Shown: positions 17,544 through 26,581, counted from the first letter of the stretch. The stretch: DNA of 64,000 nt from Candidatus Sulfopaludibacter sp. SbA3 (GCA_945888325.1 CAMDAC010000009.1:41164-105163); one strand, 5' to 3'. The notes: generated by a model from the letters alone, not told the origin. Numbers and translations are program-made.

Positions 17544-17638
17544 ACGGGACCCGCGCCAACGCCGTTTGACGCCGCCGCGCCAGCGCTTCAAAAGGGCTTT
17601 TCCAAACCCCGATCCACGCCGGAAGCGGCCTTATAAGG

Positions 17639-18463
17639 ATGAACCTCATGGCGCGCAACCATGCAAAACGGCCCGGCAACCGGCCTCCAGGCCCTCCGGG
17701 CGCGCGGCCCGGCCCCGCTAATTTCGCCCGTCCCGAGCGCGAAAAGGAAGGCGGGCCCGTCTGGCTGTGGGGCACACATGCCGTGCTGGCCGCCCTCGCC
17801 AACCCAGACCGGCAGTTCCTGCAATTCCTCGCCACAGAGAACGCGGCGGAGCGCCTGCCCAAGCTGCCGCTCTCCCCGCAGATCATCACCGGCAAGGAAC
17901 TCGACCAGCGCTTGCCACCTGGCGCCGTGCACCAGGGTATCGCCATCAAGGCCGAGCCGCTCGAGGCCCTCGCTCTCGAAGACCTGATCGCCGAAGGCGC
18001 CACGCGCGTCGCGGTGCTCGACCAGGTCTCCGATCCCCACAATCTCGGCGCGGTCTTCCGGTCTGCCGCAGCCTTCGGCTTTACCGGCCTCGTCCTGCAG
18101 ACCCGGCATGCCCCGCCGATCTCGGGCGTCGTCGCGAAAAGCGCCGCTGGCGCCGTCGAAACCGTCATCGAAGTGCGTACCGTCAATATCGCCCGCGCGC
18201 TGGAACAGCTGGGTGAGGCCGGCTTCCACACCGTGGGCCTCGCCGGCGAGAGCACACGGCCGCTGGACCTGGCGGTGAAAGGCGCGGCGAAAGTCGCCAT
18301 CGTCCTCGGCGCCGAAGGCTCAGGGCTGCGCCCAGCCGTTTCAAACGCCTGCGCGGAACTTGCGCGCATCCCCATCGCGGCAGCGATGGAAAGCCTCAAC
18401 GTGTCAAATGCTGCCGCAATTGCCTTCTATGAGGCGAGCCGCGGCAGTTTTCCCGCCGCCTGA
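17639..18463 (+). CDS. rlmB: SpoU-family 23S rRNA (guanosine-2'-O-)-methyltransferase, RlmB-like
   Basis: A 274-aa SPOUT-fold 2'-O-methyltransferase, predicted to modify 23S rRNA (RlmB/TrmH group). A Pro/Arg-rich N-terminal tail (1-40) precedes the substrate-binding domain GTHAVLAALANPDRQ and the catalytic domain. The three SPOUT motifs are visible: VLDQVSDPHNLGAVFRSAAAFG (motif 1), VAIVLGAEGSGLRP (motif 2) and IPIAAAMESLNVSNAAAIAFYEA (motif 3). The gene starts about 95 bp from tRNA-Tyr, divergently. RlmB versus another SpoU member cannot be fully resolved by eye. Confidence 0.85.
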   Translation: MNLMARNHAKRPGNRPPGPPGARPGPANFARPEREKEGGPVWLWGTHAVLAALANPDRQFLQFLATENAAERLPKLPLSPQIITGKELDQRLPPGAVHQGIAIKAEPLEALALEDLIAEGATRVAVLDQVSDPHNLGAVFRSAAAFGFTGLVLQTRHAPPISGVVAKSAAGAVETVIEVRTVNIARALEQLGEAGFHTVGLAGESTRPLDLAVKGAAKVAIVLGAEGSGLRPAVSNACAELARIPIAAAMESLNVSNAAAIAFYEASRGSFPAA

Positions 18464-18503
18464 ACGTCTGCTAGACTGAACGCCATTGCCGGGGAGACCA
18501 ACC

Positions 18504-19436
18504 ATGCTGCGCATCCTGTCCGTACTGCTAGTTATCGTGGGTCTTGTCGTTGCCGGATTTGGCGGCGCGGCGTTGCTGGAACGCTATGCGCCGCAGGAAG
18601 AACTTGCTGCAGCGTCCGCCCCCGCTGAAGAGGTCAGCGCCGCCTCGGCCCCAACCGAGGAACCGGCGTTCGAGGTCGCCTCGGCAGAAGCCCCCATCAA
18701 CGAGGTCGCCCCCCCGCCGGAAGCGAGCGCCAAGAGCGTTCCCGAAGCCGCCGCCGGAACGCGCGAAGCCGGCGAACCCGCCATTTCGGAAGAAGAATCG
18801 CAGTTCAACTTCCAGACCGAAATGGAGCCCTCCCCGATGGCTCGCTCCGCTGCGCCGGAGGCGAGCGAGAGCTTCGAAGCGATGCCGGAAATCTCGGCAA
18901 TGTCCGCCCCCGCCTCCGCAGAGCCTTCGTTTGAAGATACGCTGAGAACCGTCCCCGTCGCCCACGAGACACCGCGCTCGGCGGAATACAAGCGCGCCTT
19001 CGATGTCACCTTCGCGATCGACGCCACCGGCGACACGTCCGCCGCCGACGCCCTGCCCGGCCGAGGCGTGATCGAGGAAAGCGAAGCGAAAGTGTCCGAG
19101 CGCGTCGAGGTCCGCGTCTCCGGCGCAGCGTTCAACATAGTCGCCGCCTCGCCGCCGGTGCAGACACTTTCTCCGATGACGGAGAATACCTGGCGCTGGT
19201 CAGTGACCCCTCTGACAGCGGGTGACCATGACCTTGTGTTCGAAGTCTTCGCCATCGATTCCGACGCGGTCACCCCGCTGCGCACTTTCGAGGACACGGT
19301 GACCGTCAAGGTCTCTGGCCTCAACCGCGCGATCGCGTTTGCCGATCAGGCAAACCCCCTCTTCGTCCTCCTCGGCGGCCTCGGTTCAGCCCTCGCCGGC
19401 CTCTTCGCCGCCTTCCGGTTTTTCGGGAACAAGTAG
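18504..19436 (+). CDS. Membrane-anchored Glu/Ala/Pro-rich protein of unknown function
   Basis: A 310-aa protein with an N-terminal hydrophobic segment (about 4-28), a low-complexity Ala/Glu/Pro/Ser region with recurring SAPxEE-type units (about 30-150), a compact domain with beta-rich character (ERVEVRVSGAAFNIVAASPP, NTWRWSVTPLTAGDHDLVFEVFA) and a C-terminal transmembrane segment (LFVLLGGLGSALAGLFAAFRF). The middle domain resembles a stalk followed by an immunoglobulin-like module. ATG 18504 was chosen over an upstream TTG. It abuts the acyl-CoA dehydrogenase stop in convergent orientation. Function unknown. Confidence 0.7.
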   Translation: MLRILSVLLVIVGLVVAGFGGAALLERYAPQEELAAASAPAEEVSAASAPTEEPAFEVASAEAPINEVAPPPEASAKSVPEAAAGTREAGEPAISEEESQFNFQTEMEPSPMARSAAPEASESFEAMPEISAMSAPASAEPSFEDTLRTVPVAHETPRSAEYKRAFDVTFAIDATGDTSAADALPGRGVIEESEAKVSERVEVRVSGAAFNIVAASPPVQTLSPMTENTWRWSVTPLTAGDHDLVFEVFAIDSDAVTPLRTFEDTVTVKVSGLNRAIAFADQANPLFVLLGGLGSALAGLFAAFRFFGNK

Positions 19437-19437
19437 A

Positions 19438-20610
19438 TCAATAGCTCTTCGGCAGGCCCAGTACGCGCTCGGCGATGAAGTTCAGGATCATCTCGCGGCT
19501 TACCGGCGCGATCCGCGCCAGCATCGCCTCGCGCATCATCCGCTCGACATGGTATTCGCGGGCATAACCCATGCCGCCATGCGTCAGCACCGCTGTCTCG
19601 CACGCGGTGAAGCCCGCTTCCGTTCCGAGATATTTCGCGGCGTTCGCTTCGGCGCCGCAATCCTGCCCGGCGTCAAAGAGCGCCGCCGCCTTGTAGGCGA
19701 GCAGCTCGGCCGCCGAAAGCTCCGCCCACGAACGGGCCAGCGGATGCTGGATGCCCTGGTTCTGGCCAATCGGCCGGCCGAACACGACGCGCTCATTGGC
19801 ATAGCGCGCCGCGCGTTCCAGCGCCGAAAATCCGAGCCCGACGCTCTCGACCGCAAACAGCACCCGCTCCGGGTTCAGCCCCTGCAGCAGGTACTTGAAG
19901 CCCGCGCCTTCTTCTCCGATCAGATGTTCCTTCGGCACTTCCAGCCCGTCGATGAACAGCGTGTTGCACTCGACAGCCTTGCGGCCCATTTTCGGGATCG
20001 GGTTGGCTTCGATCTTGTTGCGATTGAGATCGGTATAAAACAGCGACAGGCCGAGGTGCGGCTTGGCACACTGGTCCTTTGGCGTTGTGCGCGCGATAAT
20101 CAGGATCTTGTCCGCACGCTGAGCACCTGTTGTCCAGATCTTGCGGCCGTGGATCACATAGCCGTTGTTGGTGCGCTCTGCCTTCGTCTCAAGGCTCGAC
20201 GTATCGAGACCCGAGTTCGGCTCAGTCACCGCAAAGCACATCTTCTCCTGCCCGGAGATGATCTTCGGAAGGTTCTCGCGCTTCTGTTCCTCGGTGCCGA
20301 ACTTCTCCAGCGGCTTGGGCCCGAAGATGTTGAGGTGGATCGCCGACGCGCCGGAATAGCCCGCGCCGGTGCGCGTCACCGTCTGCATCATCAGCGCCGC
20401 TTCCGTCAGCCCGAGACCGGACCCGCCATACTCCTCCGGAAAAGCAATCCCGAGCCAGCCGCCCTTCGCCATCGCCTGGCAGAACTCCTCCGGCCAGTCG
20501 CCCGTCTCGTCGGTCTTCAGCCAGTAGGCATCATCGAAGGGCGCCAGCGTTTTCGCCACCGCATCGCGGATAGCGGCCTGGTCCTCGGTCATCGGCTGGA
20601 TCACATGCAT
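19438..20610 (-). CDS. Acyl-CoA dehydrogenase
   Basis: A 390-aa FAD-dependent acyl-CoA dehydrogenase. Family marks: FPEEYGGSGLGLTEAALMMQ near 55, FAVTEPNSGLDTSSLETKAER (flavin/substrate motif) near 130, IWTTGAQRADKILIIART, and a C-terminal helical bundle ending LTHGGMGYAREYHVERMMREAMLARIAPVSREM. It is only distantly like the paralogue at 2096-3277. A RidA-family gene lies 91 bp upstream on the same strand, but no CoA-ligase or hydratase is near to indicate a pathway. Confidence 0.9.
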   Translation of the reverse strand: MHVIQPMTEDQAAIRDAVAKTLAPFDDAYWLKTDETGDWPEEFCQAMAKGGWLGIAFPEEYGGSGLGLTEAALMMQTVTRTGAGYSGASAIHLNIFGPKPLEKFGTEEQKRENLPKIISGQEKMCFAVTEPNSGLDTSSLETKAERTNNGYVIHGRKIWTTGAQRADKILIIARTTPKDQCAKPHLGLSLFYTDLNRNKIEANPIPKMGRKAVECNTLFIDGLEVPKEHLIGEEGAGFKYLLQGLNPERVLFAVESVGLGFSALERAARYANERVVFGRPIGQNQGIQHPLARSWAELSAAELLAYKAAALFDAGQDCGAEANAAKYLGTEAGFTACETAVLTHGGMGYAREYHVERMMREAMLARIAPVSREMILNFIAERVLGLPKSY

Positions 20611-20701
20611 GCCCGTAACTCCCTTTGGCGCCGAGACTTAAGGCGGCCCTCACCGCTCGTCCAGCGTCAGGGCGTCGCGGCCTGCACTCCCCCGAGGGGC
20701 G

Positions 20702-21094
20702 TCACGGCAGAAGCGCGACGGCGTCGATCTCGATCTTCCACGATGGATCGACGAGCCGGGAGACGAACACGGCGGTCGAGGCGGGCCGATGCTCGCCGAG
20801 ATGCTTCGCGCGCGCCCGGCGCACGCAGTCGGTGCCATCATCGTCTTCTGTCAGGAAGGTGGTCAGCTTTATGATGCTGGACGGCAAGGCGCCCAGCGAG
20901 GCGAGGATTGCCGTGATGTTGGCGTAAACCTGGTCCGCCTGCCCGGCCAGCGTTTCGGGGACTTGCCCGTCCAACGCGACCGGCACCTGCCCGGACAGGA
21001 AGACCATGCGCCGGCCCGCCGGCACCTCAACGGCATGGGTGTATCGACCCAAGGGGGCGGAAACGGAGTCGGGATTGTGAAATACAAGGTCCAT
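20702..21094 (-). CDS. RidA/YjgF-family enamine/imine deaminase
   Basis: A 130-aa Rid-family protein predicted to hydrolyse reactive enamine/imine intermediates in the cytoplasm. The family core FLSGQVPVALDGQVPETLAGQADQVYANITAILASLGA and the C-terminal RPASTAVFVSRLVDPSWKIEIDAVALLP are visible, including the conserved Arg in RPAST. The loop is unusually acidic (TEDDDGTD). It lies 17 bp downstream of thiO, an amino-acid oxidase producing an imino acid, which is a chemically sensible pairing because RidA proteins clear such imines. Confidence 0.85.
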   Translation of the reverse strand: MDLVFHNPDSVSAPLGRYTHAVEVPAGRRMVFLSGQVPVALDGQVPETLAGQADQVYANITAILASLGALPSSIIKLTTFLTEDDDGTDCVRRARAKHLGEHRPASTAVFVSRLVDPSWKIEIDAVALLP

Positions 21095-21111
21095 ATTTTC
21101 TCCTCAAAGCA

Positions 21112-22281
21112 TCAGTGGGCGGAGGATAAGGTAACGGGGCCAGCGAACTGCCTCCGGGGCGAAAAGGCCTCGATCAGATCGCTGCGTTTACCATCAAGAA
21201 TGAGGTCGGCCAGGAAGCGCGCCGTGACCGGCGCCAGAAGGATGCCGTTGCGGTAATGCCCTGCCGCCACGAACAGGTCCGGCGTGATCGTCTCGCCGAT
21301 GAACGGCGCCTGATCCGGCGTCCCCGGTCGCACGCCCGCCCAGCTTTCCGCCACCGGCGCATCCGCAAGTCCTGGACACAGCCGCACGCCCTCCAGCCGC
21401 AGCGCCTCGATGACCTCCGCCTCCGGCGCATCGATCACCCGGGCCGGCTCGACCGTTGCCCCGATCACCACCTGCCCGCCGCGCGGCACCAAATACACAT
21501 GCCCCGCGCGCACCACGCGCCCCGGCGCCCCCTCGGCCGCCACCACCGAAAGCATCTGACCGCCATGGCAATCGATATCGTCCAGCGCCGTATCCCAGTT
21601 CACGAGGCTGAACAGCGCGCCGTGCTCCTCCACCTTGACGACCGCCGTCTCCCAGCCCGCCGCCACCAGTACCGCGTCATGCCCCTCAAGCGTGAGTGTC
21701 CCGCCCGCCGACTTCAGCGGCGCCGCCCCCTCGACGAACGTTACGTTCGGACTCGCCCGCAGCGCTGCCAACAAGGCCGTCACTGTCTGCCGGTTGTGCA
21801 CCCGGAAATCACTCGGCAGCTCCAGCCCGCTCAGAACCGCCGGGTTGATCGCAGGCTCCAGGCGCAGAATGTCCGCCGCTGCGAGCGCCGTGTGAGCCAC
21901 GCCCGCCGCTGACAACACTGCTGCAATACAGCTCAGCCGCTCAGCCTCGCCGCCGTCCAGAGCCGCCGCCAGTGAAGGCGTCCGGTCAAACCCCAAATCG
22001 ACACCCGACCGCGCCGCCAGCTCTCCCGCAAACTCAGGCCAGAGCGCCGCGCTCGCCAGGCACAGCTCGAACAATCGCGGATGCACGCCGGGCTCCGCGG
22101 CCGCCTCGAACGCGGGCGCCAGCATCCCTGCCGCCGCCCAGCTCGCCCCCCGCCCGGGTGGCCGCACATCAAAGATCGTCACACGCGCGCCGCGCCGCAC
22201 GGCCAGCTCATACGCTGCCGACAGGCCGATGATGCCTGCGCCGATGACGGCAATACGAGGACGGGGAGAGAAAAATGCCAT
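21112..22281 (-). CDS. thiO: Glycine/D-amino-acid oxidase, ThiO-like
   Basis: FAD-dependent amine oxidase of the DAO family, 389 aa. The Rossmann dinucleotide motif IAVIGAGIIGLSAAYELA opens the chain; GRGASWAAAGMLAP and the C-terminal GVRPGTPDQAPFIGE and AGHYRNGILLAPVTA are typical of ThiO, which makes the glycine imine used for the thiazole of thiamine. ATG 22281 gives the proper N-terminus; the longer frame adds non-homologous residues. No thiS/thiG genes and no TPP riboswitch are present nearby, so a general amino-acid oxidase role is possible. Co-oriented with ridA. Confidence 0.8.
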   Translation of the reverse strand: MAFFSPRPRIAVIGAGIIGLSAAYELAVRRGARVTIFDVRPPGRGASWAAAGMLAPAFEAAAEPGVHPRLFELCLASAALWPEFAGELAARSGVDLGFDRTPSLAAALDGGEAERLSCIAAVLSAAGVAHTALAAADILRLEPAINPAVLSGLELPSDFRVHNRQTVTALLAALRASPNVTFVEGAAPLKSAGGTLTLEGHDAVLVAAGWETAVVKVEEHGALFSLVNWDTALDDIDCHGGQMLSVVAAEGAPGRVVRAGHVYLVPRGGQVVIGATVEPARVIDAPEAEVIEALRLEGVRLCPGLADAPVAESWAGVRPGTPDQAPFIGETITPDLFVAAGHYRNGILLAPVTARFLADLILDGKRSDLIEAFSPRRQFAGPVTLSSAH

Positions 22282-22345
22282 GTCGGATATGCCTCTGCGC
22301 GGGTCTAGGGGCCCGGCGGGCGACATTCAACGGGGTGCGTCAGCC

Positions 22346-22591
22346 TCAGTTAAGGCCGCGAAATGCGGCCCAGAAAGAATTGAAGGCGTGCGCAAGGTCA
22401 TTCTGCTGGAAGACAATCTGTTTCAGCCGCTCGCCGCCGGGGCCCAGAACAGTACGCACCATAAGGTCAAGGTCGAACGCATCACCCCGAAAACCGGATT
22501 CATGCATGCTGACAAAGGAATCAATCGCTGCCGACAGGCGGACATCCTCGTCCTCGCTGCTCAGTTCGACATCCAGAACGAAGTCCGTCAT
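22346..22591 (-). CDS. Small acidic protein of unknown function
   Basis: An 81-aa open frame, acidic in its N-terminal half (DVELSSEDEDVRLSAAID) and amphipathic later (DLDLMVRTVLGPGGERLKQIV). ATG 22591 has GGAG about 9 nt upstream on the minus strand. It lies 64 bp upstream of thiO on the same strand. Codon usage looks like its neighbours. No family recognised; moderate evidence that it is real. Confidence 0.5.
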   Translation of the reverse strand: MTDFVLDVELSSEDEDVRLSAAIDSFVSMHESGFRGDAFDLDLMVRTVLGPGGERLKQIVFQQNDLAHAFNSFWAAFRGLN

Positions 22592-22819
22592 CGCGCCACT
22601 CCACCAGTTAACAACAAGTTAACAGACAATCCGCCCAAACAGAAACGTTTTCGCAGCTGCAACATATTTTTGCGACTGTGGCTCGCCTGCCAGGCGAGCC
22701 GATGATGCAAGAACCGGGCTAGTCTTCCAGCAACCAAGTCACAACGGTCGCAGCTGCGATTAGTTCCTATTTGCAAGCAAGTGTGATTGGGATGATATAA
22801 AGCTAACAAGGATCCTCTC
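22592..22819 (+). promoter_or_regulatory. Control region of the iron-transport operon
   Basis: This 228-bp intergenic stretch holds several symmetric elements: two GTTAAC palindromes (22608-22624), a perfect 10-bp stem GGCTCGCCTG/CAGGCGAGCC (22680-22700), and TCGCAGCTGC repeated at 22651-22660 and 22748-22757, the second part of the 12-bp palindrome TCGCAGCTGCGA. A possible promoter is TTGCAA (22771-22776) with GATATA (22794-22799) 17 bp away. AAGGA precedes ATG 22820. No Fur, Irr or RirA consensus is convincing. Confidence 0.4.
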
Positions 22820-23890
22820 ATGTTCAGACTCTCCCTAGCGGCAACCTCAATGGCCGTGCTCGCCGCCTGCGGCCAACCTGCCCAGCAGACCGCCGCGCCG
22901 GAAGCTGCCGCGCCCCCCGCCGCCACTGCGCCCGCGGAAGGCCAGGTGCTAAATGTCTATTCCGCCCGCCACTATGATTCGGACAAGGCGCTCTACGCAA
23001 AGTTCGAGGCCGATACGGGCATCAAGGTAAATGTGCGCGAATCCGGCGCGCCGGAACTTCTGGAAACGATGAAGGCTGAAGGCGAGGCCAGCCCCGCAGA
23101 CGTGATCATCGTGTCCGACGCCGGCGCGCTCTACCGGTTCCAGTCTGAAGGTTTCACACAAGGCGTGCGCTCGGACGCGCTCGAAGCTGCCATTCCGGCA
23201 CAGCTGCGCGAAAAGGACGGCCACTGGTTCGGCCTAGCCAAACGCGCGCGGGTTATCGTCTACGATCCCCAGCTATTGCCCGCCGAAGAGGTCGACACCT
23301 ACGCCGACCTCGCCGAGGACCGCCTGAAGGGTGAGCTTTGCGTCCGCTCCAGCACCAACATCTATAACCTGTCCCTGCTCGGCGAGTTCATCAGCCGCAA
23401 CGGCAGCGAGGCCGCCGAGGCCTGGGCGAAGGGCGTTGCCAGCAATTTCGCCCGGCCGCCAGAAGGCGGCGATTCAGCCCAGATCGAAGCCGTAGCGGCA
23501 GGCCAGTGCGCCGCCGCGATCGTCAACCACTACTACTGGGTGCGCCTTGCCACCGGCACCACGGAAGAACGCATGACCGCGGCCAAGACGTCGGTCTCCT
23601 TCCCCGACCAGACTGAAAATGGCACGCACATCAACATCACCGGCGCTGCCGTCTCGTCCACGTCGCGTGCGCCCGAGCTCGCGGTCAGGTTCATCGAATT
23701 CCTGGCCACGCCGGAAGGCCAGACGATGCTGACTGCGGAAACGAAGGAATTTCCCATCGTGGCTGGTGCTCCGAACCCGGAGGGTCTCGAAATCCTGCCC
23801 GGCTTCAAACAGAGCGACTTCCCGCTCTCCGAACTTGGAGCCTATCAGGCAGAAGCCCAGGCGATCTTCGACCGCGCAGGATGGAACTGA
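22820..23890 (+). CDS. Fe(III) ABC transporter substrate-binding lipoprotein
   Basis: A 356-aa periplasmic iron-binding protein of the FbpA/FutA/IdiA family. The N-terminus MFRLSLAATSMAVLAAC has lipobox Cys17, followed by an Ala/Pro linker. The family start VLNVYSARHYDSDKALYAKFEADTGIKV lies near residue 43, and paired Tyr residues typical of iron ligands occur in NHYYWVR. ATG 22820 is preceded by AAGGA. It overlaps the permease gene by 10 bp, so all three transporter genes are one operon for ferric iron uptake. Confidence 0.9.
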   Translation: MFRLSLAATSMAVLAACGQPAQQTAAPEAAAPPAATAPAEGQVLNVYSARHYDSDKALYAKFEADTGIKVNVRESGAPELLETMKAEGEASPADVIIVSDAGALYRFQSEGFTQGVRSDALEAAIPAQLREKDGHWFGLAKRARVIVYDPQLLPAEEVDTYADLAEDRLKGELCVRSSTNIYNLSLLGEFISRNGSEAAEAWAKGVASNFARPPEGGDSAQIEAVAAGQCAAAIVNHYYWVRLATGTTEERMTAAKTSVSFPDQTENGTHINITGAAVSSTSRAPELAVRFIEFLATPEGQTMLTAETKEFPIVAGAPNPEGLEILPGFKQSDFPLSELGAYQAEAQAIFDRAGWN

Positions 23891-25491
23891 AGACGCCAGC
23901 CCTCTCCGCGCCGGCGCTTCGCCAGATCCCGGTCCTGATGGCCGGGCTTGTCATTGCCCTGCCGGTTGCCATCGTCCTCGTCACCGGCCTCGCCGAGGGC
24001 GGAGGCGCAGCATGGGATCACATCCGTGACACGCTCCTGCTGCGCTACCTGACCGGCAGCCTAGCCGTGCTGGCACTCACGGCGATGCTCTGCCTGCTGA
24101 TGGCTGTGCCGGCCGCATGGCTCGTCACCATGTTCCGCTTCCCGGGCCGGGGTCTGTTCGAATGGCTGCTCGTGCTGCCGCTGGCTGCGCCCGGCTATGT
24201 GCTCGCCTATGCCTGGAGCGATCTCGCAGGCGTCGGCGGGCCGCTGCAGTCCGCGCTGCGAGACGCCACAGGCTGGTCGGCCCGTGACTACTGGTTCCCG
24301 GACATCAGCTCCCTTCCGGGCCTGTCTTTCGTGCTGGCGTGCACGCTGTACCCGTACGTGTATCTCACCGCGCGCGCTGCGTTCATCTCACAGTCTGTCT
24401 GCACCATGGAGGCGGCAAGAAGCCTGGGCGCCAGCGCTGGCCGGACCTTCTGGTCGGTTGCCTTGCCTGCAGCGCGGCCAGCCATCGCGGCCGGCCTCGC
24501 CCTCGCCCTGATGGAGGCCGCCGCCGATTACGGCGCGGCGGAGTTCCTGGGCGTGCCGACGCTGACTTTCGGAATCGTCCGCGCCTGGAAAAGTTTCGGC
24601 GAACCCGCCGCCGCCGCGCGTCTCGCCTTCGTGCTACTCGCCCTCATCCTCACCTTCGTGATTGTCGAGCGCCGCTTGCGGGGGCGCGCAGGCTCGCAGC
24701 AAAGCTCGATCCGTTGGCGCCAGATTCCGCGCGCTGCGCTGTCCGGCCCCGCCGCCCTTGGTGCGACAGCACTTTGCACCAGTCTTTTCGCGCTGGCGTT
24801 TGCATTGCCCGTTGGCCGACTCGTCTGGCGCAGCCTCGAAGCCGGCGCGCGCAGCACGCGGGTATGGGACGCTCTCGGCAATTCTGTCCTCCTGGCCAGC
24901 GCCGGAGCAGCCCTCGCATTCATCCTTGCCCTGATCATTGCCTTGTCTATCCGCGCCAAGGGGCCACTCGCCACATTTGCCCGTATCGCCGCATCGTCGG
25001 GATATGCGATTCCAGGCGCCGTTCTGGCATTGGGCGCCCTCGCCATCATTGGCTGGCTGCCCGTCACCCTGTCCGGCATCACGGCGCTCGCCGCCCTCGC
25101 CTGGGTCTATGCGGTGCGCTTTACGGCGGCCGGCACCGAGCCGATGGCAGCCGCGCTCGCGCGCGCGCCCGTCTCCATCGGGCAGGCCGCGCAGAGCCTC
25201 GGCGCATCGCCCTTCCGGCGCACCTTCGCGGTGGACCTGCCGGTGGCGATGTCCGGCGCTGCGGCCGCGGCGCTGGTGCTTTTTGTCGAAGCCCTCAAGG
25301 AGCTGCCCGCCACCCTGATGCTACGCCCGTTCAATTGGGACACGCTCTCCGTGCGCGCATATGCGTACGCGAGCGATGAGCGCCTTGCGTCGGCCGCGCT
25401 GCCAGCTCTGCTGATCACCCTGGCCGGCCTGCTGCCAGTGATCCTTCTGTCCTGGCAGATGTCCCGCGCCCGGCCGGGAGGCGCGGCATGA
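23881..25491 (+). CDS. Fe(III) ABC transporter permease
   Basis: A 536-aa integral membrane permease with two fused six-helix halves, the usual form for FbpB-type iron permeases. EAA-type loops contacting the ATPase appear in both halves: MEAARSLGASAGRTFWSVALPAARPAIAAG (first) and GQAAQSLGASPFRRTFAVDLPVAMSGAAAA (second). It overlaps the binding-protein gene by 10 bp and the ATPase gene by 4 bp (ATGA), indicating translational coupling. Confidence 0.92.
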   Translation: MELKTPALSAPALRQIPVLMAGLVIALPVAIVLVTGLAEGGGAAWDHIRDTLLLRYLTGSLAVLALTAMLCLLMAVPAAWLVTMFRFPGRGLFEWLLVLPLAAPGYVLAYAWSDLAGVGGPLQSALRDATGWSARDYWFPDISSLPGLSFVLACTLYPYVYLTARAAFISQSVCTMEAARSLGASAGRTFWSVALPAARPAIAAGLALALMEAAADYGAAEFLGVPTLTFGIVRAWKSFGEPAAAARLAFVLLALILTFVIVERRLRGRAGSQQSSIRWRQIPRAALSGPAALGATALCTSLFALAFALPVGRLVWRSLEAGARSTRVWDALGNSVLLASAGAALAFILALIIALSIRAKGPLATFARIAASSGYAIPGAVLALGALAIIGWLPVTLSGITALAALAWVYAVRFTAAGTEPMAAALARAPVSIGQAAQSLGASPFRRTFAVDLPVAMSGAAAAALVLFVEALKELPATLMLRPFNWDTLSVRAYAYASDERLASAALPALLITLAGLLPVILLSWQMSRARPGGAA

Positions 25492-26498
25492 CCGAACGCC
25501 TCGAAGCCCTCTCGGTCACCCGCCGCTACGGGGCCCGCGCCGTTGTTGATACCGTCACGTTGTCTCTGGCGCCCGGCGAGATCACCGCCCTGCTGGGAGG
25601 CTCCGGCGCAGGCAAGTCCACCCTGCTGCGGCTCCTCGCGGGACTTGAGCCGGTCGATGCCGGTGAAGTTCGCCTCGGCAGCCGCATTCTGTCCGCACCC
25701 GGACGAACGCTGCCGCCGGAACAGCGCAGGATCGGTCTCATCTTCCAGGACTTTGCGCTGTTCCCGCATCTCACCGCGGCGCGCAATGTCGGCTTCGGCC
25801 TGAAACATCTGCCGCGCGACCAGGCCGCCGCAACGGTGGATCGCTGGATCGGCCTCCTGGGCCTCACGGACCGCGCCGGCGCCTATCCGCACGAACTCTC
25901 CGGCGGCGAACAGCAGCGCGTGGCGATTGCACGCGCCCTTGCGCCGGAGCCCGCCGCCATCCTGATGGATGAGCCCTTCTCGGGTCTCGATCCTGCGCTC
26001 AGCGGCAGCGTGCGCGAGGCGGCGCTGGCGGCCGTCCGCGCCGCAGGCATCCCGGCCTTGATGGTGACGCATGATCCGGCCGAGGCGCTCGAAAGCGCCG
26101 ACCAGATTGCCATTCTCTCGGGCGGCCGCCTCCTCCAGTCCGGCACCGCGGAAGATGTGTACCGGCGCCCGGCCAGCCTCGCGGCGGCCCGCGCGCTCGG
26201 CGCCGTGAACATCGTCCCGCGCGCCAGCCTGCCGGCGTCCTGGCAGGCGGCGCTGCCACAACCGGGCGACTCGATCGGGTTTCGCCCGGAAGGCGTACGT
26301 CTCGATCCTGCCTCGCAAACCCGCTTCATGGTCACCGGCCGGCGCCTGATGGGCCCGTTGGTCCGGTTAACGCTCGGCGGTCATGGCCTGCAGCTCAATG
26401 CTCTCGCCATGCCTGCGTCAGCGCCGCCCCGGGGCACTGAAGTCGGCGTAAGTCTCGACCCTGCGCTCACGTTCACATTCGCGTCAGGCGAAATCTGA
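25488..26498 (+). CDS. Fe(III) ABC transporter ATP-binding protein
   Basis: A 336-aa ABC ATPase: Walker A GGSGAGKST near residue 37, Q-loop IFQDFALFPH, signature LSGGEQQRVAIARAL, Walker B AILMDEPFSGLD, and H-loop VTHD. The C-terminal 100 residues form the TOBE-like regulatory domain seen in FbpC-type importers (IGFRPEGVRLDP). It is the last gene of the ferric iron operon, overlapping the permease by ATGA. Confidence 0.92.
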   Translation: MTERLEALSVTRRYGARAVVDTVTLSLAPGEITALLGGSGAGKSTLLRLLAGLEPVDAGEVRLGSRILSAPGRTLPPEQRRIGLIFQDFALFPHLTAARNVGFGLKHLPRDQAAATVDRWIGLLGLTDRAGAYPHELSGGEQQRVAIARALAPEPAAILMDEPFSGLDPALSGSVREAALAAVRAAGIPALMVTHDPAEALESADQIAILSGGRLLQSGTAEDVYRRPASLAAARALGAVNIVPRASLPASWQAALPQPGDSIGFRPEGVRLDPASQTRFMVTGRRLMGPLVRLTLGGHGLQLNALAMPASAPPRGTEVGVSLDPALTFTFASGEI

Positions 26499-26581
26499 CA
26501 ATTCAGTAACCGGTGCCCCGGAGCCTCGCTTTCGCCGGTTTTAGGTTCTAGACTCTATATCGTTCAATGGAGACTTTCTGG

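Noticed and set aside
19339..20874. 511-codon plus-strand frame opposite the acyl-CoA dehydrogenase
   Set aside because: Its translation is low-complexity Arg/His-rich and the minus strand encodes the dehydrogenase signature.
22282..22380. TPP riboswitch upstream of thiO
   Set aside because: A GGGGTGC and a CTCAG-like stretch occur but in the wrong orientation and spacing, and the conserved CTGAGA and ACC-CTGATC blocks of the THI element are absent.
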